From an uncultured Sutterella sp. (GTDB taxonomy: Bacteria; Pseudomonadota; Gammaproteobacteria; Burkholderiales; Burkholderiaceae_F), in contig USBS01000031.1 in NCBI GenBank assembly GCA_900552915.1, forward strand, positions 1-16,328: 16,328 nt of DNA. Reading direction: 5' to 3'. Of the stretch, positions 1 through 6,856 are shown in pieces. Positions within the stretch are counted from its first letter, which is position 1. The number at the start of each line of letters is the position of its first letter. The notes beneath the pieces were generated by a model, which worked only from the letters and a program-made list of their open reading frames with translations, ran no database searches and was not told the DNA's origin. The position numbers were made by a program, and so were the translations under genes.

Positions 1-30
1 AGGATCTGTAGGTCTCCGGTTGCTCCGAGA

Positions 31-62
31 TTGTGCGGATAGTTACGGAAAAATCTGCACAA
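31..62. repeat. Imperfect inverted repeat, 10-bp arms
   Basis: TTGTGCGGAT (31-40) can pair with ATCTGCACAA (53-62), with one G-T pair and a 12-nt loop. No U-tract follows on either strand, so it is not a clear terminator. It lies beyond the end of the secG-tRNA transcript and could be an operator or leader element for a gene left of the window. I see no gene in bases 1-76. Confidence 0.35.
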
Positions 63-76
63 TTTCGGCAGATACG

Positions 77-99
77 AAAAAAGCCGCTCACCTTGCGGC
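77..99 (-). terminator. Rho-independent terminator after tRNA-Gln
   Basis: Read on the minus strand, GCCGC - AAGGTGA - GCGGC is followed directly by six T. It lies 30 bases past the 3' end of tRNA-Gln and is the likely end of the tpiA-secG-tRNA transcript. Confidence 0.8.
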
Positions 100-128
100 G
101 CGGCCCTTTCTCATCTGAGTGGTGCGTT

Positions 129-206
129 TGGCAGGGGTAGTAGGATTCGAACCTACGAATGGCGGATTCAGAATCCGCTGCCTTAACCGGACTTGGCGAT
201 ACCCCA
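129..206 (-). tRNA. tRNA-Gln (anticodon CTG)
   Basis: The minus strand folds as a full cloverleaf. The acceptor arm is TGGGGTA / TACCCCT, with the weak 1-72 pair usual in tRNA-Gln. The D arm is GCC/GGC, the anticodon arm GCGGA - TTCTGAA - TCCGC and the T arm GTAGG - TTCGAAT - CCTAC; G73 and an encoded CCA follow. The anticodon occupies 169-171 and reads CAG codons. The sequence closely resembles Escherichia coli tRNA-Gln(CTG), with a D loop about three bases longer. It lies five bases after tRNA-Leu and is probably processed from the same transcript. Confidence 0.95.
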
Positions 207-211
207 GCACC

Positions 212-296
212 TGGTGCGGTCGGAGAGACTCGAACTCTCATGACTCTCGCCACAGCCACCTCAAGGCTGCGCGTCTACCAATTTCGCCACGACCGC
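212..296 (-). tRNA. leuU: tRNA-Leu (anticodon GAG)
   Basis: The minus strand gives an 85-nt class II tRNA. The acceptor arm begins GCGGTCG and pairs with CGACCGC. The anticodon arm is CAGCC - TTGAGGT - GGCTG, there is a long variable arm (TGGCGAGAGTCA region), and a T arm GAGAG/CTCTC with encoded CCA. Anticodon GAG (260-262) reads CUC and CUU. In E. coli and many Proteobacteria, tRNA-Leu(GAG) lies directly downstream of secG, as here, which supports the name leuU. Confidence 0.96.
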
Positions 297-375
297 TTGC
301 ACTCAAAGAACTCAGGTTCTTTAAGTCAACCTCACAGCGGAAACTGCATCGGCATCCGCTGCGAGGCCGCGAATA

Positions 376-753
376 TTAACGCGGAATCTGGTTGGATTGC
401 AAATCATCCTTTGCAGCGGGAGCTTCAGAGCCGGCTGCAGCAGGTGCTTCCGTGGTCTGTTCGGTCGAAACCGTGCCCAGAACACCGCCCTGACGCTGCT
501 GATTGTGCTTGGAGAAAGCACCGGAACCGAGCGTAATGGCAATCGTTGCGCAGAAGAAGATCGTCGCGGCCACAGCCGTGGAGCGCGACAGGAAGTTTGC
601 CGAACCCGTGGCGCCGAAGAGCGACCCGGAGGCGCCGGAACCGAAGGCGGCGCCCAGATCGGCACCCTTGCCGTGCTGCAGGAGCACCAGAATAATGACG
701 GCAATCGCGGCAATAATCTGAACGACGATTGCGATACTCATCAACATCTGCAT
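376..753 (-). CDS. secG: Protein-export membrane protein SecG
   Basis: SecG is the small third subunit of the SecYEG translocon in the inner membrane. It supports SecA-driven protein export. The 125-residue product has two hydrophobic helices (about residues 3-23 and 57-77). Between them is the family signature LLQHGKGADLGAAFGSGASG followed by SLFGATGSANFLSR. The tail after residue 80 is polar and rich in Ala, Glu and Gln, as in other betaproteobacterial SecG proteins. The ATG at 753-751 has a modest GGAA about 11 bases upstream. The gene starts 60 bp after tpiA and is followed by tRNA-Leu(GAG), a classic arrangement. It probably shares the tpiA transcript. Confidence 0.95.
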   Translation of the reverse strand: MQMLMSIAIVVQIIAAIAVIILVLLQHGKGADLGAAFGSGASGSLFGATGSANFLSRSTAVAATIFFCATIAITLGSGAFSKHNQQRQGGVLGTVSTEQTTEAPAAAGSEAPAAKDDLQSNQIPR

Positions 754-813
754 AGTTGTTTGTTTTCCGTGATGTCTGATTGGTTGTAAAACTTGTTGTA
801 ACCTGCGCGGGAT

Positions 814-1557
814 TTATTGCGCCGTGCAGATCGCATAAAAATCTTCAGCCTTAAGCGACGCGCCTCCGATGAGGCCTCCGTCGATATCGGGCATGGCAAA
901 AAGCGCAGCCGCATTGCCGGGCTTGACGCTGCCGCCGTAGAGAATTCGCACCTTCTCGGCCAGATCCCGGGAGTGCAGCGCGAGTTCGGTACGCAGCGCC
1001 GCATGCACCTGCTGAGCAATTTCGGGCGTCGCGCTTTTGCCCGTGCCGATCGCCCAGACCGGTTCGTAGGCAATCACGCAACGCTCAAAGTCAGCCGCAC
1101 CCACTTCCTTGATGACGGCGGCAAGCTGGCGCGCGACCACGCGGATCGTCTGACTCGATTCGCGCTCGGCGAGCGTCTCGCCCACGCACACGATGGGAGT
1201 CAAGCCCGCGGCAAGCGCAGCCTTGGCTTTCTGTGCCACACGCTCGTCGGTGTCGCCGAAAAGAGCGCGACGTTCGGAGTGTCCCACAATCACATAGCGG
1301 CAGCCGACGTCGGCCAGCATCGCGGGGCTCACTTCTCCCGTGTAGGCACCCTCGGCGTATTCGCTCACGTCCTCGGCGCCAAGCGCCAGAGCAGAGCCCT
1401 TGAGCTGCTCGCTCATCTGCATCAGGTAGACGTGCGGAGCGCAGACTGCGGCATCGCACTCGAACTTGCCGAGCGCGAAAAACGCCTTCGTCCAAGCAGC
1501 GTTGGCTGCGAACGATCCGTTCATTTTCCAGTTGGCGACGACAAGTCTGTTGCGCAT
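814..1557 (-). CDS. tpiA: Triosephosphate isomerase
   Basis: This cytosolic enzyme interconverts dihydroxyacetone phosphate and glyceraldehyde 3-phosphate in glycolysis and gluconeogenesis. The 247-residue protein has all catalytic elements: N9 and K11 in ANWKMNG, the electrophilic H93 in VGHSERR, the base E165 in AYEPVWAIGTG (leading into flexible loop 6), and the phosphate-binding YGGSV at 207-211. The length is normal for bacterial TPI. I chose the ATG at 1557-1555 because GGAG lies nine bases upstream. A TTG five codons earlier is in frame, but its second codon is that same GGAG, so it is less likely. secG follows after 60 bp. Confidence 0.96.
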   Translation of the reverse strand: MRNRLVVANWKMNGSFAANAAWTKAFFALGKFECDAAVCAPHVYLMQMSEQLKGSALALGAEDVSEYAEGAYTGEVSPAMLADVGCRYVIVGHSERRALFGDTDERVAQKAKAALAAGLTPIVCVGETLAERESSQTIRVVARQLAAVIKEVGAADFERCVIAYEPVWAIGTGKSATPEIAQQVHAALRTELALHSRDLAEKVRILYGGSVKPGNAAALFAMPDIDGGLIGGASLKAEDFYAICTAQ

Positions 1558-1599
1558 GCTTTTGTTCTCCAAAACCGCGTTGGAACAAGTGAATTTGGG

Positions 1600-1630
1600 A
1601 TTTTACCCGATCCGGGCACCCCACTTCCAA
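1600..1630 (-). promoter_or_regulatory. Possible tpiA promoter
   Basis: On the minus strand TAAAAT (1605-1600) is a good -10 box about 40 bases before the tpiA start. TTGGAA (1630-1625) could be the -35, but the 19-bp spacing is long. Read-through from pnp is the alternative source of tpiA-secG mRNA. Confidence 0.3.
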
Positions 1631-1680
1631 TGCGGCGAAAAACGGGCCGGTAAAGGTCCGCTTTCGATGTATCCGCTCGC

Positions 1681-1720
1681 AAGCTCGGGCAGAGCGATTC
1701 TTTTGGCCTGCCCAGAGCTT
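1681..1720 (-). other. Hairpin downstream of pnp
   Basis: AAGCTCGGGCAG (1681-1692) pairs with CTGCCC-A-GAGCTT (1708-1720), giving a 12-bp stem with one bulged base and a 15-nt loop. It starts about 15 bases after the pnp stop. No T-run follows on the minus strand, so it is more likely an mRNA 3'-end-protecting or processing structure, or a weak terminator, than a strong intrinsic terminator. Confidence 0.55.
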
Positions 1721-1735
1721 TCGATAGCCGGTGAA

Positions 1736-3847
1736 TTACTCTTCGTTGAGAAGAGCCTTCATCGACAGACGCGGACGATTCTTTTCGTCAAAGCCGATCA
1801 CCTTGACGCGCACCGTCTGGCCTTCCTGCAGGTAGTCGGAGACCTGGTTGACGCGTTCATTGGCGATCTGGCTGATGTGCAGCAGACCGTCCTTGCCGGG
1901 CAGCAGGCCCACAATCGCGCCGAAGTCGAGAAGCTTGATCACGGGACCTTCGTAGACCTTGCCGACTTCAACGTCGGCCGTGATGTCTTCAATGCGCTTC
2001 TTGGCGAGGTTGGCGCGTTCGGTGTCGTTGGAAGCGATCGTCACGGTGCCGTCGTCTTCGATGTCGATCTGGCAGCCGGTTTCTTCGCACAGGCCGCGGA
2101 TCGTGGCGCCACCCTTGCCGATCACGTCGCGGATCTTTTCCGGATTGATCTTGAGGGTGAGCAGACGCGGAGCCCAGACGGAGAGTTCCTTGGCGCCATC
2201 GCCGGCCATTTCGTGCATCTTGCCCAGGATGTGCATGCGGCCTTCATGAGCCTGCGCCAGAGCTGCCTGCATGATTTCGGCCGTGATGCCTTCGATCTTG
2301 ATGTCCATCTGCAGAGCCGTCACGCCGTTTTCGGTGCCGGCCACCTTGAAGTCCATGTCGCCCAGGTGGTCTTCGTCGCCGAGGATGTCGGTGAGAACGG
2401 CAAACTTGTTGCCTTCCTTGATGAGGCCCATGGCCACGCCCGCGACGTAGTCCTTCAGCGGGACACCGGCGTCGAGCATCGAGAGGCAGCCGCCGCAGAC
2501 GGAAGCCATCGAGGAAGAGCCGTTCGATTCGCAGATTTCGGAAACCACGCGGATCGAGTAGTTGAATTCTTCGGGGCTCGGCAAAACGGCCTTCAGAGCA
2601 CGCTTGGCAAGACGGCCGTGGCCGATTTCGCGGCGCTTCGGGCTGCCCACGCGGCCGGTTTCACCGGTGGCAAACGGGGGCATGTTGTAGTGCATGATGA
2701 AGCGGTCGCGGCTTTCGCCCATGATGCTGTCGATGATCTGTTCATCCTGCTTGGTGCCGAGCGTCGTGAGAACGAGCGCCTGGGTTTCGCCGCGGGTAAA
2801 CAGAGCCGAGCCGTGCGTGCGCGGCAGGATCGACTGACGGATTTCGATCGGACGAACCGTACGGGTGTCGCGGCCGTCGATGCGGGGCTTGCCTTCGAGA
2901 ATGTTCGTACGAACGACGTGGGCTTCCATTTCAAAGAGGATGCCGTGCACTTCGTTCATATCGGGCACTTCGGTGCCGGCGGCTTCTGCGTCGGCCGTGA
3001 GCGTCGCTTCGACCTTTTCGTAGATGCTGCGCAGCTTTTCGGTGCGAGCCTGCTTGGAGCGGATCGTGTAGGCCTCTTCGATGTCGGCCTGAGCGATTTC
3101 GTGCACGCGGGCAATCAGCGCTTCGTTCTTCGGAGCGGGCTGCCAATCCCATGCGGGCTTGCCGGCTTCGGCCGTGAGTTCATGGATGGCGTTGATCGCC
3201 ACCTGCATCTGCTGGTGACCGAACATCACGGCGTCGAGCATCGTCTGTTCAGGCAGGCAGTCGGCTTCGGATTCGACCATCAGCACGGCGCGTTCGGTGC
3301 CGGCGACAACGAGGTCAAGACGGGAATCCTTGAGCTGCGAAACGGTCGGGTTACAAACAAAGCCGCCGTTGACATAGCCCACGCGGCAGGCGCCGATCGG
3401 CCCCTTGAACGGGATGCCGGAAATCGTCAGAGCGGCGGAAGCGCCGATCATGGACGGAATGTCCGGATTGATTTCGGGATCGACCGAGAGAACGTGAATG
3501 ATGACCTGAACTTCATTAAAGAATCCGTCCGGGAAAAGCGGGCGGATCGGGCGGTCGATAAGACGGCTCGTCAGAGTTTCGTGCTCCGACGGACGACCTT
3601 CGCGCTTAAAGAACCCGCCGGGGAACTTGCCTGCGGCATAGGCCTTTTCGATGTAGTCGACGGTAAGCGGGAAGAAGTCCTGACCGGGCTTGGTTTCCTT
3701 CTTGGCAACAACGGTAGCCAAAATGACGGTGTCGCCCATCTGAACGACGACGGCGCCGGAAGCCTGACGGGCGATTTCGCCCGTGGTGAGCGTCACTTCG
3801 TGTTGACCGAACATGAAGCTCTTGGAGACCTTGTTGAACATGCTCAT
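1736..3847 (-). CDS. pnp: Polyribonucleotide nucleotidyltransferase (PNPase)
   Basis: PNPase is a trimeric phosphorolytic 3'-to-5' exoribonuclease and a core component of the RNA degradosome. The 703-residue protein shows the full layout: first RNase PH domain (FFPLTVDYIEKAYAAGKFPG, then GRPSEHETLTSRLIDRPIRP), an all-helical linker, second RNase PH domain with GRVGSPKRREIGHGRLAKR and the catalytic aspartates in LGDEDHLGDMDFKVAGT, then a KH domain (VIGKGGATIRGLCEETGCQI) and a C-terminal S1 domain (VEVGKVYEGPVIKLLDFGAI). I chose the ATG at 3847-3845, with AAGGAAA about ten bases upstream. An ATG two codons later is also possible, and an open frame extends 18 codons upstream without support. It follows rpsO, the usual order. 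Confidence 0.97.
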   Translation of the reverse strand: MSMFNKVSKSFMFGQHEVTLTTGEIARQASGAVVVQMGDTVILATVVAKKETKPGQDFFPLTVDYIEKAYAAGKFPGGFFKREGRPSEHETLTSRLIDRPIRPLFPDGFFNEVQVIIHVLSVDPEINPDIPSMIGASAALTISGIPFKGPIGACRVGYVNGGFVCNPTVSQLKDSRLDLVVAGTERAVLMVESEADCLPEQTMLDAVMFGHQQMQVAINAIHELTAEAGKPAWDWQPAPKNEALIARVHEIAQADIEEAYTIRSKQARTEKLRSIYEKVEATLTADAEAAGTEVPDMNEVHGILFEMEAHVVRTNILEGKPRIDGRDTRTVRPIEIRQSILPRTHGSALFTRGETQALVLTTLGTKQDEQIIDSIMGESRDRFIMHYNMPPFATGETGRVGSPKRREIGHGRLAKRALKAVLPSPEEFNYSIRVVSEICESNGSSSMASVCGGCLSMLDAGVPLKDYVAGVAMGLIKEGNKFAVLTDILGDEDHLGDMDFKVAGTENGVTALQMDIKIEGITAEIMQAALAQAHEGRMHILGKMHEMAGDGAKELSVWAPRLLTLKINPEKIRDVIGKGGATIRGLCEETGCQIDIEDDGTVTIASNDTERANLAKKRIEDITADVEVGKVYEGPVIKLLDFGAIVGLLPGKDGLLHISQIANERVNQVSDYLQEGQTVRVKVIGFDEKNRPRLSMKALLNEE

Positions 3848-4041
3848 GGTTTGAGTTTCCTTTGTTCTTAAGGCGCTTTGCATCCGTTGTGGCTTTCGCA
3901 CTTACTGGTGCTTAAGAAGGCACGCTGCGGCACAAATTTCCGAAAATTCTGCGGCTTTCAGAGGCTTGTGTCGCAACGCGCGTAACCGTCATCCGAAATG
4001 CCTTTTGCCGGAGCAAAGCGGGTTGATCAATGGGAAAATTT

Positions 4042-4057
4042 TTGTCTTGACAGACAA
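4042..4057 (-). other. Small hairpin followed by A/T tract in pnp leader
   Basis: On the minus strand TTGTC - TGTCAA - GACAA is followed by AAATTTT. It lies directly after the strong 13-bp stem at 4062-4094. Together they form a tandem-hairpin module in the rpsO-pnp gap. The U stretch is short, so termination is likely to be partial at best. Confidence 0.4.
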
Positions 4058-4061
4058 GCTT

Positions 4062-4094
4062 GCGGCCTGTTTGCCTTGAAAGCAAACAGGCCGC
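4062..4094 (-). promoter_or_regulatory. Perfect 13-bp hairpin in the rpsO-pnp intergenic leader
   Basis: GCGGCCTGTTTGC (4062-4074) and GCAAACAGGCCGC (4082-4094) are perfect inverted repeats with a 7-nt loop, beginning 16 bases after the rpsO stop. No T-run follows immediately on the minus strand. In E. coli the pnp leader holds a long duplex cut by RNase III, after which PNPase degrades the leader and represses itself; rpsO there ends in a terminator that is read through. This hairpin sits in the right place for either role. The rest of 3848-4109 shows no gene I can support. Confidence 0.65.
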
Positions 4095-4109
4095 GGGATT
4101 CGGCAATTC

Positions 4110-4373
4110 TTACTTGCGAAGCTTGAGCGAATCGATCAGCTTGCGGTAGGCAGCCACATCCTTGCCCTTGAGGTAGTCGAGCAGCTTGCGACGGCGGCTC
4201 ACCATCTTCAGAAGACCACGGCGGGAGTGATGATCCTTCTTGTGTTCCTTGAAGTGCTCCGTGAGGGAGTTGATGCGAGCGGTCAGCAGAGCGACCTGAA
4301 CTTCGGGGGAACCCGTGTCGCCTTCGGCGCGGGCATACTGGGCAATAACTTCTGCCTTGTTGATTTCAGACAT
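4110..4373 (-). CDS. rpsO: 30S ribosomal protein S15
   Basis: S15 is a primary 16S rRNA-binding protein of the small subunit and contacts the central domain three-way junction. The 87-residue product is close to the standard length of 89 and contains the family signatures GDTGSPEVQVALLTARINSL, HFKEHKKDHHSRRGLLKMV and SRRRKLLDYLK. The HHSRRGL segment carries conserved RNA-binding residues. The ATG at 4373-4371 has a weak AGGTGA about four bases upstream. pnp lies downstream on the same strand, the conserved rpsO-pnp order. Its 17 first coding bases are identical to those of gpsA. Confidence 0.97.
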   Translation of the reverse strand: MSEINKAEVIAQYARAEGDTGSPEVQVALLTARINSLTEHFKEHKKDHHSRRGLLKMVSRRRKLLDYLKGKDVAAYRKLIDSLKLRK

Positions 4374-4403
4374 TTTTCACCTAATTAGAGGCGGTTGAAC
4401 ATG

Positions 4404-4428
4404 CGGTGCGGGTGTCGAGCCTGCACCG
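4404..4428 (-). promoter_or_regulatory. Leader hairpin upstream of rpsO
   Basis: CGGTGC (4404-4409) pairs with GCACCG (4423-4428), and two further GC pairs are possible inside after a mismatch. It lies in the 5' untranslated region, 31 bases before the start codon. In E. coli, S15 represses its own mRNA by binding a leader structure. Whether this hairpin plays that part is inference from position only. Confidence 0.4.
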
Positions 4429-4441
4429 TGAGAAAGGCGCA

Positions 4442-4469
4442 ATTTTACTCAAGATCTCTTAAAAATCAA
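4442..4469 (-). promoter_or_regulatory. Sigma-70-like promoter for rpsO
   Basis: On the minus strand TTGATT (4469-4464) and TAAAAT (4447-4442) are separated by 16 bp and lie about 70 bases before the rpsO start. Transcription would begin near 4435, just before the leader hairpin. Confidence 0.6.
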
Positions 4470-4524
4470 CACCCAAGACGTGCTTGCTCACCTTGTGGAT
4501 GGATCTCGTCTCAACGGAAATTCA

Positions 4525-4637
4525 ATACACCTTTTCATACATGTCTGTATCTTTTGCTTCAGAGATACGATCACAAATCATACATGTACGATAAAAGCGA
4601 TCATTGATACATACACTTTCATACAGGCGTGTATGAA
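4525..4637. repeat. Cluster of ATACA/TGTAT motifs with terminal hairpin after gpsA
   Basis: The gpsA-rpsO gap holds repeated short motifs: ATACA near 4525, CATACATGTCTGTAT (4537-4550), CATACATGTAC (4579-4589), GATACATACA (4607-4614) and TTCATACA - GGCG - TGTATGAA (4618-4637). The last is a perfect 8-bp hairpin touching the gpsA stop codon and could act as a weak terminator or 3' stabiliser. The inverted pairs among the others could be binding sites for a dimeric regulator acting on the rpsO promoter. The region is much more AT-rich than its surroundings. Confidence 0.5.
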
Positions 4638-5618
4638 TCAATAACCCAGCCGCGCCAAAAAACTCTCGCGAGTTATGTTCTCGTGACGTACGGCGATATT
4701 GGCAGCACGCGTCAGAAGCGGGCAGTCCTCCCGGGGGAACTGATCGAAAACGCGGGCAACGTTCAAACCTTCCACAACCATATCGACTTGGGCGAGCGCC
4801 TTTTCAGGAGATAATCCCTGTCCGAGCCAACGCCCGTAGCGGAAATTACGGCTGTGCACGCTCAGAGCCGTTGCCAGCAAATCCCCCAAAGCACCGTAGC
4901 TGAACACCTCTTCGGCGCTTGCTCCCACAAACCGTCGCGCCTCTTCCAGTGCGTCCGTTAAGAAACACGCTCTGAAATTGTCTCCGAGCGCCAGCCCCTC
5001 GGCAATGCCGGCAGCAATGGCAATGAGATTTTTCACGGCGCCGAACCGCTCGAGCGACTGAACGTCGTCCTGCTCGGCAAAGCGGGCACGCGCCTTGGCA
5101 AAGATTCTGCGCATGACGCTTCGTGCGCGAGGACTTCCGGCAAGACAAATGCCGAAAGGCAGATTGTTGGCCACTTCTTCAGCGTGCGATCCGCCGCTTA
5201 AGACGCACACATCGGCCTTGGGCAGTTCCTCAGCAACCACCTGCGAAAGCGTCTTGGCTGTGCCTTCCTCAAGCCCCTTGGCAGCAATGCAGACAACAGT
5301 GCCATCGGTCAGAAGCGGCGCAATGCGAGCCGCCGCAGAACGCACGTAGCGAGAAGCCACGACCAAAATGACGGCCGAGGCGCTTTTAAGCTCCTCACCG
5401 ATGCCGTCCTTTACATCAACGCGTCCGTCGAGAATAAACCCCGGCAATTTCGGGTGTCTGCGGTCTTCGCGCAGCACCTGCACGTTTTTACCTGTCCCTG
5501 AATAGAGGGACACCTGTGCACAGGGCGCCGCGATGTGTGCAAGCACCGTTCCCCATGTGCCGGCACCGACAACGGCCAAACGAAGATCATCCTCGAGCGG
5601 TTTGTTGATTTCAGACAT
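4638..5618 (-). CDS. gpsA: Glycerol-3-phosphate dehydrogenase [NAD(P)+], divergent
   Basis: GpsA reduces dihydroxyacetone phosphate to sn-glycerol 3-phosphate, the backbone precursor of phospholipids. The 326-residue protein starts with a Rossmann motif GAGTWG (18-23). It then has AAKGLEEGTAKTLSQ (K114), the catalytic-lysine segment AVKNLIAIAAGIAEGLALG (K196) and GALGDLLATALSVHSRN (242-258). These identify the family clearly. It is divergent, however: the usual SGP(S/T)FA is SGGSHA at 141-146, the usual TRGL is TDAL at 221-224, and the GLAGLGDL segment is shortened. The ATG at 5618-5616 is the first before the Rossmann fold that does not overlap the permease gene, but it has no clear Shine-Dalgarno. 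The permease gene ends 59 bp upstream on the same strand. Confidence 0.9.
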   Translation of the reverse strand: MSEINKPLEDDLRLAVVGAGTWGTVLAHIAAPCAQVSLYSGTGKNVQVLREDRRHPKLPGFILDGRVDVKDGIGEELKSASAVILVVASRYVRSAAARIAPLLTDGTVVCIAAKGLEEGTAKTLSQVVAEELPKADVCVLSGGSHAEEVANNLPFGICLAGSPRARSVMRRIFAKARARFAEQDDVQSLERFGAVKNLIAIAAGIAEGLALGDNFRACFLTDALEEARRFVGASAEEVFSYGALGDLLATALSVHSRNFRYGRWLGQGLSPEKALAQVDMVVEGLNVARVFDQFPREDCPLLTRAANIAVRHENITRESFLARLGY

Positions 5619-5677
5619 AACGAAAACAGTAGTGGCGTTTGTTCGTGCTGCAATTATGCGCGAGCACACAGGCACTG

Positions 5678-6637
5678 TCAGTCGACTTCCGTTTGACGAT
5701 CTGCAGCAGCCGAACGGAAAACCTTGAGCGAAAGCAGGACGCCCGCCAAAAGCAAAACCATACCCGCCGTCATATTCCATGCCGGCCACGACAGCCGCAG
5801 CATGTGCGCATAGAGCACCGCAAAGATCGTTTCAAAAACGATCATCTGCCCGCCCAACGCCGTCGGCAGCCTTTGACTCATGGCATTCCAAAAGACAATG
5901 CCGAGCCACGAACCCATGATGCCCGTGACGGCCATCACAGTTACAAACCACACGGGGTCGGCCCCCAAAAGCGGCGTTCCCGCCGGCTCGAGTCCCCAGA
6001 AAAAGAGGTACATCACGACCGCAAAGGGAAAAGTTGCAATCCCTTGCGCCGTCGACCATGCCCGAGGCGAGCGCTCGGGATGCTCCAAAAGCCAATCGGC
6101 GTTTTGAATCGGGTACCAGGTCCAGAGCAGCAGCGCGGCAACGGCCATCGCTACGCCGTACCAAAACTTGGCGCCGCCGTCGGCCGAAGCCTTCACGATC
6201 ATCTCGAACTCGGTCATGCTCGCAAGAGCAAAGCCGAAAACAATCAGCACCAGTCCGGGAATCAGGCGGGACCACGCAAGCGCCCTGCCCTTCTTTTTGT
6301 CGCGGATGTTGGAGACCGCCGCCACTAACACGGGCACAGCCGACATCGCCATTCCGGAGACGGGGACGCCCGCGTTTTGAATGGCTTCGATGAGGCACCA
6401 GTAGTAGACGATATTGCCGATGACGCCGAGTTTGGAGACGATGAACCAGTCTTTTATCGTGTAATGAACAAACTCGCGCCGCTCCATCCAAGCAAGCGGC
6501 AAGGCCACAAGTCCGAAGCTCACGAAACGGCCTGCAGCCATCAGCTCGGGAGGATATCCGGGCAACAAGTCCGGCACCAGGTACACGAAGCCCCAGATCA
6601 TGCAAGCCAGAACGCCGTAGAGAAAACCGAGTGCCAT
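5678..6637 (-). CDS. EamA/DMT-family permease
   Basis: The 319-residue product is a multi-pass inner membrane protein of the drug/metabolite transporter superfamily. It begins with MALGFLYGVLACMIWGFVYLV, has about ten predicted helices and shows two EamA-like repeats. The N-terminal repeat contains a typical AGRFVSFGLVALPLAW; the C-terminal repeat contains GSWLGIVFWNAMSQRLPTAL followed by a glutamate-containing helix (MIVFETIFAVLYAHML). The substrate cannot be told from sequence. An open frame extends 84 codons upstream, but the ATG at 6637-6635 starts exactly at the first helix. No good Shine-Dalgarno precedes it; CATAAT at 6671-6676 (minus) could be its -10. gpsA follows after 59 bp. Confidence 0.85.
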   Translation of the reverse strand: MALGFLYGVLACMIWGFVYLVPDLLPGYPPELMAAGRFVSFGLVALPLAWMERREFVHYTIKDWFIVSKLGVIGNIVYYWCLIEAIQNAGVPVSGMAMSAVPVLVAAVSNIRDKKKGRALAWSRLIPGLVLIVFGFALASMTEFEMIVKASADGGAKFWYGVAMAVAALLLWTWYPIQNADWLLEHPERSPRAWSTAQGIATFPFAVVMYLFFWGLEPAGTPLLGADPVWFVTVMAVTGIMGSWLGIVFWNAMSQRLPTALGGQMIVFETIFAVLYAHMLRLSWPAWNMTAGMVLLLAGVLLSLKVFRSAAADRQTEVD

Positions 6638-6856
6638 GGAAGATGTCGAAATAAAATCAAAACCTCGTGCATTATGCCTGTGCGCGAACATTCGAGGCGG
6701 TGCTTCCGTCGATTTTGACTTTTTCTCAAAGCGTCTGCGCACAACGCCGTAGCGGTCGCAGCTTGCGAGCGCGGTACAATCGAGAAGTTGAGTCTTTGAA
6801 GGTGCCTCGCGCATGCCTGCGGCCGCACCGTTGGTTTTTAATAAGGAAGTCTTCCG

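Noticed and set aside
1466..3871. 801-codon open frame on the plus strand
   Set aside because: It lies wholly opposite pnp and tpiA leader sequence, has no start signal and a composition typical of the complement of a GC-rich gene; pnp on the other strand is unambiguous.
3912..4106. 64-codon open frame between rpsO and pnp
   Set aside because: It overlaps the 13-bp hairpin, lacks a Shine-Dalgarno and has no recognisable features; the region reads better as a pnp leader.
4525..4637. CRISPR-like array
   Set aside because: The repeats are only 5-11 bases long, irregularly spaced, in both orientations and without cas genes.
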